Of a stretch of DNA of 64,000 nt, positions 55,302 to 63,417 are shown piece after piece. Numbering within the stretch: the first letter of the stretch is position 1; every line of letters begins with the position of its first letter. Below the pieces are notes generated by a model. That model saw only the letters and a list, made by a program, of their open reading frames with translations. It made no database searches and had not been told where the DNA came from. The stretch is taken from positions 248,001 through 312,000 of the forward strand of contig NZ_SJOJ01000002.1 of assembly GCF_004330295.1 (NCBI RefSeq). Direction: 5' to 3'. A program made the position numbers and the translations under genes. The stretch is from Rahnella victoriana (GTDB taxonomy: Bacteria; Pseudomonadota; Gammaproteobacteria; Enterobacterales; Enterobacteriaceae).

Positions 55302-56137
55302 AACAGAAAATCCGCCTCGTTTTACGTTATGTCGCCGCGCTGGTGCTGGCGGTGTCCATTCTTGCGCCATTGCTGTGGATGTTCCTGATGAGCGTCAGCT
55401 CGGCGGAAGATCTGACCCGCATTCCGCTGGAATGGCTGCCGCGTCACTGGGATTTCAGCCGTTACGCCAGCCTGCTGACTTTACAGGCCGGCACGCCCGG
55501 CGCGCTGTTCCTGCATGCGCTCGGCAACAGTGTGCTGGTGGCCTGCGGTGCCACACTGGTGTCGTTGCTGCTGGCGATACCGGCAGCCTACAGCTTTTCG
55601 CGTTATCCCGGTCGTGACGGCTGGCTGTTTGGCAGTCTGGCGATTTACATGGTGCCGCCGGTGGCGTTTGTGCTGCCGCTGTATTTCATTCTGCAACAAC
55701 TGACGCTGCTGAATACTCACCTCGGGCTGATTCTGGTCTATTGCTCGATGATCCTGCCGTTCCTGACGTGGATGCTGAAAAACCAGTTCGATGCGCTGCC
55801 GGTGGATATCGAGCAGGCTTCCCGCCTCGACGGCCTGCGTTACTGGCAGGTATTGCTGCGCATCACCCTGCCGCTGGCCAAACCGGCGCTGGGCGCGTCG
55901 GCCATGTTTGGCTGGCTGCTGGCCTGGGATGAATTTTTCTACGCCTTGCTGTTTACCAACAATATCGATGCCCAGACGTTGCCGGTTACCATTGCCGGAT
56001 TCACCGCCGGGCGCGCCACTGACGACGGCCTGATTGCCGCTGTCGGTATTCTTGCGGCCATTCCGCCGCTCTTCATTGCGCTCTGGCTGCAAAAAACCAT
56101 GGTCAGCGGGTTAACCGCCGGCGGCAGCAAAGGCTGA
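55298..56137 (+). CDS. Carbohydrate ABC transporter permease, MalG-like
   Basis: 279 residues, six membrane segments. First TM LVLRYVAALVLAVSILAPLLWMFLMSVS. EAA loop: PVDIEQASRLDGLRYWQVLLRITLPLAKPALGASAMFGWLLAWDEFFYALLF. It forms the second half of the CUT1 channel with the preceding permease. Start overlaps the previous stop (ATGA), so translation is coupled. Confidence 0.92.
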   Translation: MKQKIRLVLRYVAALVLAVSILAPLLWMFLMSVSSAEDLTRIPLEWLPRHWDFSRYASLLTLQAGTPGALFLHALGNSVLVACGATLVSLLLAIPAAYSFSRYPGRDGWLFGSLAIYMVPPVAFVLPLYFILQQLTLLNTHLGLILVYCSMILPFLTWMLKNQFDALPVDIEQASRLDGLRYWQVLLRITLPLAKPALGASAMFGWLLAWDEFFYALLFTNNIDAQTLPVTIAGFTAGRATDDGLIAAVGILAAIPPLFIALWLQKTMVSGLTAGGSKG

Positions 56138-56139
56138 TT

Positions 56140-57117
56140 ATGACCCTAAGGGAATTCTCATCAATGACAACACAACCTGAAACCCGCGCCACGCTGTATG
56201 TGGCGGGCAACATTAACGTGGATTTGATCATGAGCACGCTGCATGAATGGCCGAAAAAAGGCACCGAAGCGATGCTCGAAAGCAGTTCCTTACGCCCCGG
56301 CGGTTCAGCAGGAAACTGTGCACTGGCGCTGTCCGCGCTGGGTTCGCCTTTTCGTCTGGTGGCGAATCAGGGCAACGATCAGTTCAGCGGCTGGCTGGCG
56401 GGCATGTTCCCGGAAAGCGCATCAGGCTGGCCGACCTGTGACTGCGAAACCTCGCTGACATTTGGCGTGACGCATCCCGATCACGAACGGACGTTTTTCA
56501 GCAATCAGGGGCATATCGTCCGCCTCTCCATGCAGGATGTGCTGGGGCAAATCCCGGACACCGCTCAGGCCGGTGACTGGATATTGTTGTGCGGCACCTG
56601 GCTGTGTACCGCGCTGTATGCCGACTATCCGCAACTGCTGGCACAGCTCAGAGCGCGCGGTTATCGGGTGGCAGTCGACAGTGGCTGGCCGCCGGAAGAC
56701 TGGAGCGATGCCCTGCGGGATCAGGCGGCGAACTGGCTGCCGCATTGCGATGCCCTGCTGCTCAATGAAGTCGAAACTCTCGGGCTGGCGGACTCCGCCA
56801 CGCTCGACGAGGCCGCATATCATCTTCTGGGAAAGATGGCTGCAAAGGCATTTTGCGTGGCGAAATGCGGCCCGGACGGCGCACGTCTGTGGAGCCGCAA
56901 CCTGACGCTGCATCAGCACGCCGAACCGGTAGAGGTGGTGGATACCATCGGTGCCGGAGACAGTTTTAACGCCGGATTTTTATCCGCGCTGATTTATGGC
57001 CTGCCGCCTGCCACGGCGCTGCAATGGGGTGTCCGCGTGGCCGGTTGTGCCATCAGCAGTTCCCCGCGCCGTTATCCTGACTGGCAATCGCTTTCTGGCC
57101 TTGTGGAGAAAATCTAA
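56140..57117 (+). CDS. PfkB-family carbohydrate kinase
   Basis: 325 residues from ATG 56140, with AAAGG six bases upstream; ATG 56164 is an alternative that begins closer to the family start. N-terminal ATLYVAGNINVDLIMSTL and SLRPGGSAGNCALALSALGSPFRLVANQGND are PfkB substrate-binding elements. The catalytic signature DTIGAGDSFNAGFLSALIYG, with the base Asp, is near residue 270. It should phosphorylate the imported sugar or a nucleoside-like substrate. Its location between permease and ATPase genes, 2 bp after the permease stop, ties it to this uptake system. Confidence 0.9.
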   Translation: MTLREFSSMTTQPETRATLYVAGNINVDLIMSTLHEWPKKGTEAMLESSSLRPGGSAGNCALALSALGSPFRLVANQGNDQFSGWLAGMFPESASGWPTCDCETSLTFGVTHPDHERTFFSNQGHIVRLSMQDVLGQIPDTAQAGDWILLCGTWLCTALYADYPQLLAQLRARGYRVAVDSGWPPEDWSDALRDQAANWLPHCDALLLNEVETLGLADSATLDEAAYHLLGKMAAKAFCVAKCGPDGARLWSRNLTLHQHAEPVEVVDTIGAGDSFNAGFLSALIYGLPPATALQWGVRVAGCAISSSPRRYPDWQSLSGLVEKI

Positions 57118-58212
57118 ATGGCTCTGGTAGAACTGGTAAAAGTGGCCAAACATTATGGCAAAGTGCAGGTGCTGAAACCGCTGGATCTGACCATCCCGGA
57201 CGGCAGTTTCACCGTACTGGTCGGCCCGTCGGGCTGCGGAAAATCCACCTTACTGCGCCTGCTGGCCGGGCTGGAATCGCTGTCTGACGGTGACATTCTG
57301 CTCGACAAACAGCAGATCAATAATTTCGATCCGGCCGATCGTGATATCGCCATGGTGTTCCAGAGTTACGCGCTGTATCCGCACCTGACCGTGGCCGAAA
57401 ACATGGCATTTCACATGCAGGTGAAGAAAGTGCCGAAAGCCGAACAGCAGGCCAAAGTGCAACAGGCCGCCAAAGTGCTGGGCATCGACCATTTACTGAA
57501 ACGCCTGCCGAAGGATCTGTCCGGCGGCCAGCGCCAGCGTGTCGCCATGGGGCGTGCGCTGGTGCGTAATCCGAAAGTGTTTCTGTTTGACGAACCGCTG
57601 TCCAACCTTGACGCCCAGTTGCGTATGGAGCTGCGCGCTGAAATCAAATCACTGCATCAGCAGTTCCGCACCACCACGGTGTACGTGACGCACGACCAGA
57701 TCGAAGCCATGACTCTTGCCGATAATATCGTGGTGATGAAAGACGGTTTTATCGTGCAACAGGGCGATCCGCTGTCGATTTATGACAAACCGGTCAATAC
57801 CTTTGTGGCGCGGTTTATCGGCTCGCCGCCGATGAATCTGCTCAGCGGCGTGTTCCAGAATATCGACGGTCAGCCGGGCGTGACCTGCGATCAGTTGTGG
57901 TTTGCGCTGCCGGAGAAATGGGCGTTACAGGCGCGGCATTCTGAAGGTCAGGCTGTCACCCTGGGTCTGCGTCCGCATGATTTGAGACCGGTGCAGCACA
58001 GCGTCCAGCCTGCGGCGACGTTGCGTCTGCTGGAAGTGACCGGCGAAAGCAGCCTGCTGCATATCGACTGGAGCGGATTCCCGTTGCATGTTCAGTTTGC
58101 CGGACGCGCCCGCGTCAGCGCCGATCAGCCGCTTTATCTCGACGCCAACAGTGAGGCGATCCACCTGTTTGATGCGGCGACAGGCGAACGTCTGGCGGAA
58201 GATCACCGTTAA
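57118..58212 (+). CDS. Sugar ABC transporter ATPase, MalK/UgpC-like
   Basis: 364 residues, starting directly after the kinase stop codon. Walker A GPSGCGKST, Q-loop VFQSYALYPHLTVAENMAF, signature LSGGQRQRVAMGRALVRNP, Walker B VFLFDEPLSNLDAQLR, and VTHDQIEAMTLADN with the switch His. The C-terminal TOBE/regulatory domain (residues about 240-360) is as in MalK and UgpC, although shorter in conserved motifs. It powers the CUT1 transporter encoded upstream. Confidence 0.93.
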   Translation: MALVELVKVAKHYGKVQVLKPLDLTIPDGSFTVLVGPSGCGKSTLLRLLAGLESLSDGDILLDKQQINNFDPADRDIAMVFQSYALYPHLTVAENMAFHMQVKKVPKAEQQAKVQQAAKVLGIDHLLKRLPKDLSGGQRQRVAMGRALVRNPKVFLFDEPLSNLDAQLRMELRAEIKSLHQQFRTTTVYVTHDQIEAMTLADNIVVMKDGFIVQQGDPLSIYDKPVNTFVARFIGSPPMNLLSGVFQNIDGQPGVTCDQLWFALPEKWALQARHSEGQAVTLGLRPHDLRPVQHSVQPAATLRLLEVTGESSLLHIDWSGFPLHVQFAGRARVSADQPLYLDANSEAIHLFDAATGERLAEDHR

Positions 58213-58223
58213 CACGCCACTGC

Positions 58224-58248
58224 GTCTCCCCCGTTTTCCGGGGGAGAC
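58224..58248 (+). terminator. Hairpin at the end of the sugar ABC operon
   Basis: Stem GTCTCCCCCG / CGGGGGAGAC with TTTTC-type loop, 12 bp after the ATPase stop codon. No long T run, so efficiency is uncertain. Confidence 0.6.
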
Positions 58249-58276
58249 CGCAAAACGCCGTTGACGCGTTTCCCCG

Positions 58277-59770
58277 ATGGGTTATGCTCAGTCTTTGCTT
58301 ATTTCATTAGCGCGCTTACTGTCTATGGGCTTCTTCTCAAACAAAAAATTCTCACTTCCGCCGGGTTCCGCACTGCCGTTGCTGGTCGCAGGGGCGTTCT
58401 TTATGGAAAACCTCGACGCCACGGTGATCGTGACCGCGCTGCCGCAGATGGCGAAAGATTTCGGCGTGCATCCGGTGGACATGAACATCGGCGTTTCGGC
58501 CTATATTCTGACGCTCACGGTATTTATTCCCGCCAGCGGCTGGATTGCTAACCGTTTCGGCACCCGTAATGTCTTCTCGCTGGCGCTGATTTTGTTCACC
58601 CTCGCCTCAGTGCTGTGTTCCGCCAGTACCAGTCTGCCGACCTTTACCGCCGCGCGCATGTTGCAGGGATTTGCCGGTGCGCTGATGGTGCCGGTCGGGC
58701 GTTTAGTGGTACTGAAAAACACCCAAAAGTCGGATCTCATCCGCGCCATCGCCACCATCACCTGGCCGGGGCTGGTCGCGCCCATCCTCGGGCCGCCGCT
58801 CGGCGGGTTTATCACGACCTATGCGTCGTGGCACTGGATATTTATTCTCAATGTGCCGCTCGGGATTATCGCCCTGCTATACAGCCGTAAACTGATCCCG
58901 CAGGTGCCCGGTGAGAAAGGCGTGCCCTTTGATATCACCGGTTTCGTGCTGACCGGCGCGGCATGTCTCGGGTTAATCTTCGGGCTGGACATGTTTAATC
59001 AGGGCAATATCGACTGGAAGCCGGTGTCGATGGTAACCGGCGCGGTGATGATGGGGGCGCTGGCAGTCTGGCATTCGCGCCGGGCTGCGCATCCGTTACT
59101 GCCGCTGACGGCATTGAAAATTAAAAGTTACGCTGTCACGATTTACGGCGGTTCGCTGTTCCGTGTTGCCATCGGCGCCCTGCCTTTCCTGCTGCCGCTG
59201 ATGTTCCAGCTGGGTTATGGCATGAGTGCATTTGATGCCGGTCTGCTGGTGCTGTCGGTGTTTGCCGGAAATCTGGCGATGAAGCCTTTTACATCACCGA
59301 TTCTGCACCGCTTCCGCTTTAAGTCGATTATGCTGGTTAACGGCCTGATCAATTCCGCGACCATTTTTGCCTGTGCGCTGTTGACGCCCGAGGTGCCGAC
59401 GGCGCTGACGCTGTTACTGCTGTTTGCCAGCGGGATGAGCCGCTCGATGCAGTTTACCGCGCTTAACACGCTGGCCTTTTCTCAGGTGCCTTCGGAACAA
59501 ATGGGCGGCGCGAACACACTGTTTAATACCGCGCAGCAGCTTTCCACCGGTCTGGGGATCGCCATCGGTGCGCTTTCCCTGCGCCTTGCGGAACATTTTC
59601 TGCCCGCCAGCGACACCTTGCAGACCGGCACGTTTCACATCGCTTTTATCATCATTGGCCTGTTTTCACTGGCCGGCACGCTCGACAGCCTGACGCTGGA
59701 CAAAACGGCAGGCGATGAAATACGTCGTAAAAAAGAATCTGTACCCCGACCGGCTGTACCGGAAAAATAA
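58277..59770 (+). CDS. DHA2-family MFS transporter
   Basis: 497 residues from ATG 58277; ATG 58325 (MGFFSNKKFSLPPGS) is an alternative start nearer to the family N-terminus, and neither has a strong ribosome site. About 14 membrane segments. Motifs: MENLDATVIVTALPQMAKDFGV (D1-type motif), GWIANRFGTRNVF (motif A), RMLQGFAGALMVPVGRLVV (motif B) and GLVAPILGPPLGGFI (motif C of antiporters). It should export drugs or metabolites by proton exchange. No adaptor gene adjoins. Ends 46 bp before the aldo/keto reductase gene. Confidence 0.88.
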   Translation: MGYAQSLLISLARLLSMGFFSNKKFSLPPGSALPLLVAGAFFMENLDATVIVTALPQMAKDFGVHPVDMNIGVSAYILTLTVFIPASGWIANRFGTRNVFSLALILFTLASVLCSASTSLPTFTAARMLQGFAGALMVPVGRLVVLKNTQKSDLIRAIATITWPGLVAPILGPPLGGFITTYASWHWIFILNVPLGIIALLYSRKLIPQVPGEKGVPFDITGFVLTGAACLGLIFGLDMFNQGNIDWKPVSMVTGAVMMGALAVWHSRRAAHPLLPLTALKIKSYAVTIYGGSLFRVAIGALPFLLPLMFQLGYGMSAFDAGLLVLSVFAGNLAMKPFTSPILHRFRFKSIMLVNGLINSATIFACALLTPEVPTALTLLLLFASGMSRSMQFTALNTLAFSQVPSEQMGGANTLFNTAQQLSTGLGIAIGALSLRLAEHFLPASDTLQTGTFHIAFIIIGLFSLAGTLDSLTLDKTAGDEIRRKKESVPRPAVPEK

Positions 59771-59816
59771 GGCGCAGCCAGACTGAAATTACGTATCCGA
59801 AAAATGGAGCTAAACC

Positions 59817-60872
59817 ATGGAATACCGTCTGTTAGGCCGTTCCGGCCTGAAAGTTTCAGTTTTAAGCCTGGGCACCATGACGTTTGGTGGTCAGGGGAAA
59901 TTTGCCAAAACCGGGCAAACTGACGTTGAGGCGGCACAGCGCCAGATCGGCTTGTGCCTTGATGCCGGGATTAATCTGTTTGATACCGCTGATGTCTATT
60001 CAGGCGGTGAATCAGAAGTGATCCTCGGCAAAGCACTGGGCAGCAAACGCCACGAGGTGCTGGTCGCCAGTAAAGCCCGCTTCCCGATGGGTGACGGCCC
60101 GAACGACCGCGGCTCATCCCGCCATCATATCCTGCGCGCCTGCGAAGCCAGCCTGAAGCGTCTGGGCACGGATTATCTGGATTTGTATCAGCTGCATGAA
60201 TGGGACGGCCTGACCCCGCTGGAAGAAACCTTGCGCGCGCTCGACGATCTGGTCAGCAGCGGTAAAGTGCGTTATGTCGGTGTCTCCAACTTTTCCGCCT
60301 GGCATGTGATGAAAACCCTCGGCGTGGCAGAGGCAAATCACTACATCCGTCCGGTCAGCCAGCAAATCCATTACACCCTGCAGGCGCGCGAAGCGGAATA
60401 TGAACTGCTGCCCGCCGCGCAGGATCAGGGGCTGGGCGTGCTGGTCTGGAGTCCGCTGGCAGGCGGATTGCTTTCCGGGAAATATCGCCGCAATCAGGCG
60501 GCACCGGAAGGCACCCGCCATCTGGCCGACTGGGGCGAACCGCCGGTACGTGACGAAAGCGCGCTGTATGACGTGGTGGATGTGCTGGTGGATATCGCCG
60601 AAGCACGCGGCGTTTCAGCCGCCCAAATCGCGCTGGCGTGGCTGATTGCCCGTCCGCAGGTCACTTCCGTGATTGTCGGGGCGCGTAACGACACCCAGTT
60701 GCAGGATAACCTGCGTGCCGCAGAATTAAGCCTCAATAACGATGAAATTGAACGACTTAATCAAGTCAGTCAGTTGCCATTGTTGTATCCTTACTGGCAT
60801 CAGGCGCAGACCGCACCGGATCGTTTATCTCCGGCAGATTTATCGCTGATTGCGCCGTATTTAAAAAAGTAA
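59817..60872 (+). CDS. Aldo/keto reductase
   Basis: 351 residues, (beta/alpha)8 barrel. Catalytic tetrad seen as Asp and Tyr in NLFDTADVYSGGESE, Lys in VLVASKARF, and His in LDLYQLHEWDG. Cofactor segment RPQVTSVIVGARNDTQLQDNLRAAE. Resembles the YajO/YeaE-type group of NADPH-dependent reductases acting on aldehydes or ketones. ATGGAGC sits close before the start. Possibly cotranscribed with the MFS gene 46 bp upstream. Physiological substrate unknown. Confidence 0.9.
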   Translation: MEYRLLGRSGLKVSVLSLGTMTFGGQGKFAKTGQTDVEAAQRQIGLCLDAGINLFDTADVYSGGESEVILGKALGSKRHEVLVASKARFPMGDGPNDRGSSRHHILRACEASLKRLGTDYLDLYQLHEWDGLTPLEETLRALDDLVSSGKVRYVGVSNFSAWHVMKTLGVAEANHYIRPVSQQIHYTLQAREAEYELLPAAQDQGLGVLVWSPLAGGLLSGKYRRNQAAPEGTRHLADWGEPPVRDESALYDVVDVLVDIAEARGVSAAQIALAWLIARPQVTSVIVGARNDTQLQDNLRAAELSLNNDEIERLNQVSQLPLLYPYWHQAQTAPDRLSPADLSLIAPYLKK

Positions 60873-60894
60873 CCGCAACAAAATGATACGCACT

Positions 60895-60930
60895 GAGACC
60901 GGTTGACTATGCCGGTCTCGTTATTTTTGT
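60895..60930 (+). terminator. Rho-independent terminator of the aldo/keto reductase gene
   Basis: GAGACCGG / CCGGTCTC stem with a TTGACTATG-type loop, followed by GTTATTTTTG. Confidence 0.85.
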
Positions 60931-60997
60931 GTTAATACTTACAGAGTTCTTTGGTGTGCTTCGTGCGCATCTTGCTTAAATACAGAGGAATACCGGG

Positions 60998-61747
60998 ATG
61001 ATTATTTTTGTTACCGGCGCCACCGCCGGATTTGGTGCTGAAATCGCACGTAAGTTTGTTAAAGAAGGTCACAAAGTGATTGCCACCGGCCGCCGCAAAG
61101 AGCGTCTGGACGATCTGAAAGCGGAACTGGGCGATGCCCTGTATGCCGTTGAGCTGGACGTGACGAACCGCGCGTCTATCGATGAAGCTATCGCCAGCCT
61201 CCCCGCGGAATGGCGCAATATCGACGTACTGGTCAACAACGCCGGTCTGGCTCTCGGTATGGAAAAAGCCGACAAAGCGTCGCTGGAAGACTGGGACAAA
61301 ATGATCGACACCAACACCAAAGGTCTGGTGTACATGACCCGTGCCGTGCTGCCGGGAATGGTAGAACGCAATACCGGGCATGTGATCAACATCGGTTCCA
61401 CCGCAGGCAACTGGCCTTATGCGGGCGGTAACGTGTATGGCGCAACCAAAGCCTTCGTACGCCAGTTCAGCCTGAACCTGCGCACCGATCTGCACGGTAC
61501 TCACGTCCGCGTCACCAACATCGAACCGGGCCTGTGCGGCGGCACTGAATTCTCCAACGTACGCTTCAAAGGCGACGATGAAAAAGTCAGCAAAACCTAT
61601 GACAATACCAACCCGCTGACCGCAGCAGACGTCGCGGAATCGGTATTCTGGGCATCCACCCTGCCAGCGCACGTCAACATCAACAGCATCGAGATGATGC
61701 CAGTCAGCCAGTCCCTCGCCGGTTTGCAGGTACATCGCGAAGGGTGA
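60998..61747 (+). CDS. ydfG: NADP-dependent 3-hydroxy acid dehydrogenase YdfG
   Basis: 249 residues (E. coli YdfG 248). Short-chain dehydrogenase: VTGATAGFGAEIARKF (TGxxxGxG), basic ATGRRKERL for NADP, NNAG in VLVNNAGLALG, catalytic Ser in NIGSTAG and YxxxK in VYGATKAF. TDLHGTHVRVTNIEPG and SVFWASTLPAHVNINSIEMMP closely follow YdfG. It oxidises L-allo-threonine, L-serine and 3-hydroxy acids, and reduces malonic semialdehyde. GAGGAATACCGGG precedes the start. Confidence 0.94.
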   Translation: MIIFVTGATAGFGAEIARKFVKEGHKVIATGRRKERLDDLKAELGDALYAVELDVTNRASIDEAIASLPAEWRNIDVLVNNAGLALGMEKADKASLEDWDKMIDTNTKGLVYMTRAVLPGMVERNTGHVINIGSTAGNWPYAGGNVYGATKAFVRQFSLNLRTDLHGTHVRVTNIEPGLCGGTEFSNVRFKGDDEKVSKTYDNTNPLTAADVAESVFWASTLPAHVNINSIEMMPVSQSLAGLQVHREG

Positions 61748-61771
61748 TGTGGACTCCTGATTTGAAAGAGA

Positions 61772-61796
61772 AAGCAGCTCCGGCTGCTTTTTTTAT
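61772..61796 (+). terminator. Rho-independent terminator of ydfG
   Basis: AAGCAGC / GCTGCTT stem with a TCCG loop followed by seven T, 25 bp after the stop codon. Confidence 0.88.
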
Positions 61797-61870
61797 TGCC
61801 TGATTTTGTCAAGCCCACAAAAAAGGCGCGGCAAACCTGCCCGCGCCCTTCTGACTGATCCCGCGTTTTT

Positions 61871-63166
61871 TTACGCGCTCAGCCAACCCAGTTTGATCAC
61901 AAACAGAATCGACAACACCACCAGCGCCGCATTCAGCTCACGCGCGCGGCCGGTCAGCAGTTTTGCCAGCGTCCAGGTGATGAAACCAAACGCGATACCG
62001 TTGGCGATCGAATAGGTGAATGGCATGGTCAGCGCCGTCACGGTGACAGGTGCAGCCACGGTGATGTCTTTCCAGTCGATTTCAGCCAGACCAGAGGTCA
62101 TCAGCACTGCGATAAACAGCAGCGCCGGTGCGGTGGCAAAGGCCGGAACGCTACCCGCCAGCGGAGCAAAGAACAGGCTCAGCAGGAACAAAATCGCCAC
62201 CACAATCGCCGTCAGACCGGTACGACCACCGGCGCTCACGCCTGCCGCCGATTCGATGTAACTGGTAGTCGTGGACGTCCCGAGCAGTGACCCGAACAGC
62301 GCAGCCGCACTGTCAGCGACCAGCGCACGGCCCATTTTCGGGATGTTGCCATCTTCGTCAGCCAGACCGGCACGTTTAGTCACGCCAATCAGGGTACCGG
62401 AGTTATCGAACACATCCACAAACAGGAATGCAAACACCACGCTAATCAGGGAAACGTTGAACGCGCCCTTGATATCCAGCTGCATAAAGGTCGGTGCAAT
62501 GGATGGCGGCATGGACATCACGCCGCCAAACGGTGAGTAGCCCAGCGCAATCGCCAGAATCGTCACGCCCAGCACGCCGATCAGTACCGCGCCTGTCACT
62601 TTGCGTGCTTCCAGCACCACAATCACAATGAAGCCCAGCATGGCAAACAGCGGACCCGGTTTGGTCAGATCGCCCAGACCCACCAGCGTGGCCGGGTTAG
62701 CCACCACGATACCGGCGTTTTCCAGCGCAATCAGCGCGAGGAATAACCCGATACCGGCGGCAATCGCCGAACGCAGCGGCAACGGAATGCTGCGGATAAT
62801 CCATTCGCGAATTTTAAAGATCGATAACGCAAAGAAGATACAGGCAGAAAGGAAAACAGCACCCAGTGCGATCTGCCAGGTGTAACCCATATGCAGAACC
62901 ACGGTGTAGGTGAAGAAGGCGTTTAACCCCATGCCCGGCGCCAGTGCGATCGGGTAGTTGGCAATAAAGCCCATCAGTGCGGAACCGATTGCGGCAGCAA
63001 GACACGTTGCCACAAATACCGAGCCTTTATCCATCCCCGTCGCGCCCAAAATAGACGGGTTAACGAACAGAATATAAGCCATTGCTAAAAATGTAGTGAG
63101 TCCTGCCACAATCTCAGTCCGCACGTTGGTACGGTGAGCTTTCAATTTAAATAGTTTTTCTAACAT
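61871..63166 (-). CDS. NCS2-family purine permease, AdeP/GhxP (AzgA)-like
   Basis: 431 residues from ATG 63166 (MLEKLFKLKAHRTNVRTEIVAGLTTFL); a longer start at 63220 is unlike the family. About 12-14 membrane segments. FVNPSILGATGMDKGSVFVATCLAAAIGS, NYPIALAPGMGLNAFFTYTVV, VDVFDNSGTLIGVTKRAGLAD and GTSTTTSYIESAAGVSAGGRTGLTA are hallmark segments of the COG2252/AzgA subgroup, which imports adenine, guanine or hypoxanthine by proton symport. Exact specificity is open. It is divergent from a LysR gene, and fits with the guaD-xdh block 10 kb away. Confidence 0.9.
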   Translation of the reverse strand: MLEKLFKLKAHRTNVRTEIVAGLTTFLAMAYILFVNPSILGATGMDKGSVFVATCLAAAIGSALMGFIANYPIALAPGMGLNAFFTYTVVLHMGYTWQIALGAVFLSACIFFALSIFKIREWIIRSIPLPLRSAIAAGIGLFLALIALENAGIVVANPATLVGLGDLTKPGPLFAMLGFIVIVVLEARKVTGAVLIGVLGVTILAIALGYSPFGGVMSMPPSIAPTFMQLDIKGAFNVSLISVVFAFLFVDVFDNSGTLIGVTKRAGLADEDGNIPKMGRALVADSAAALFGSLLGTSTTTSYIESAAGVSAGGRTGLTAIVVAILFLLSLFFAPLAGSVPAFATAPALLFIAVLMTSGLAEIDWKDITVAAPVTVTALTMPFTYSIANGIAFGFITWTLAKLLTGRARELNAALVVLSILFVIKLGWLSA

Positions 63167-63241
63167 GAGAAGGAATCTCTTGGTCGCGTGACAGCTTTTG
63201 ATCGGGTGACCAAAGTGCACGCTTGTTATTAGTGTTGTTTT

Positions 63242-63310
63242 TCAAAACACGCACCGCGCACATAAACGTGTTTTGACGAACCCTGTCATTGCCCGTTTTG
63301 CACGCAAAAC
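63242..63310. promoter_or_regulatory. Dyad elements between the purine permease and LysR genes
   Basis: Ten-base inverted repeat TCAAAACACG / CGTGTTTTGA (63242-63251, 63267-63276) spaced by 15 bases, and a second palindrome GTTTTGC-AC-GCAAAAC (63295-63310). They lie in the 251-bp divergent control region. The GCAAAAC halves recall but do not match the PurR operator. They may be binding sites of the divergent LysR protein or of PurR. Confidence 0.45.
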
Positions 63311-63417
63311 AACCTGAGGTGATTGTTTTACAAAGGGGCATCGCACAATCTAGGAAAAATGAGTGATGCAGTCCATAATAGATATCTCACTTATTCACTG
63401 CATAAATTAGTACACCC

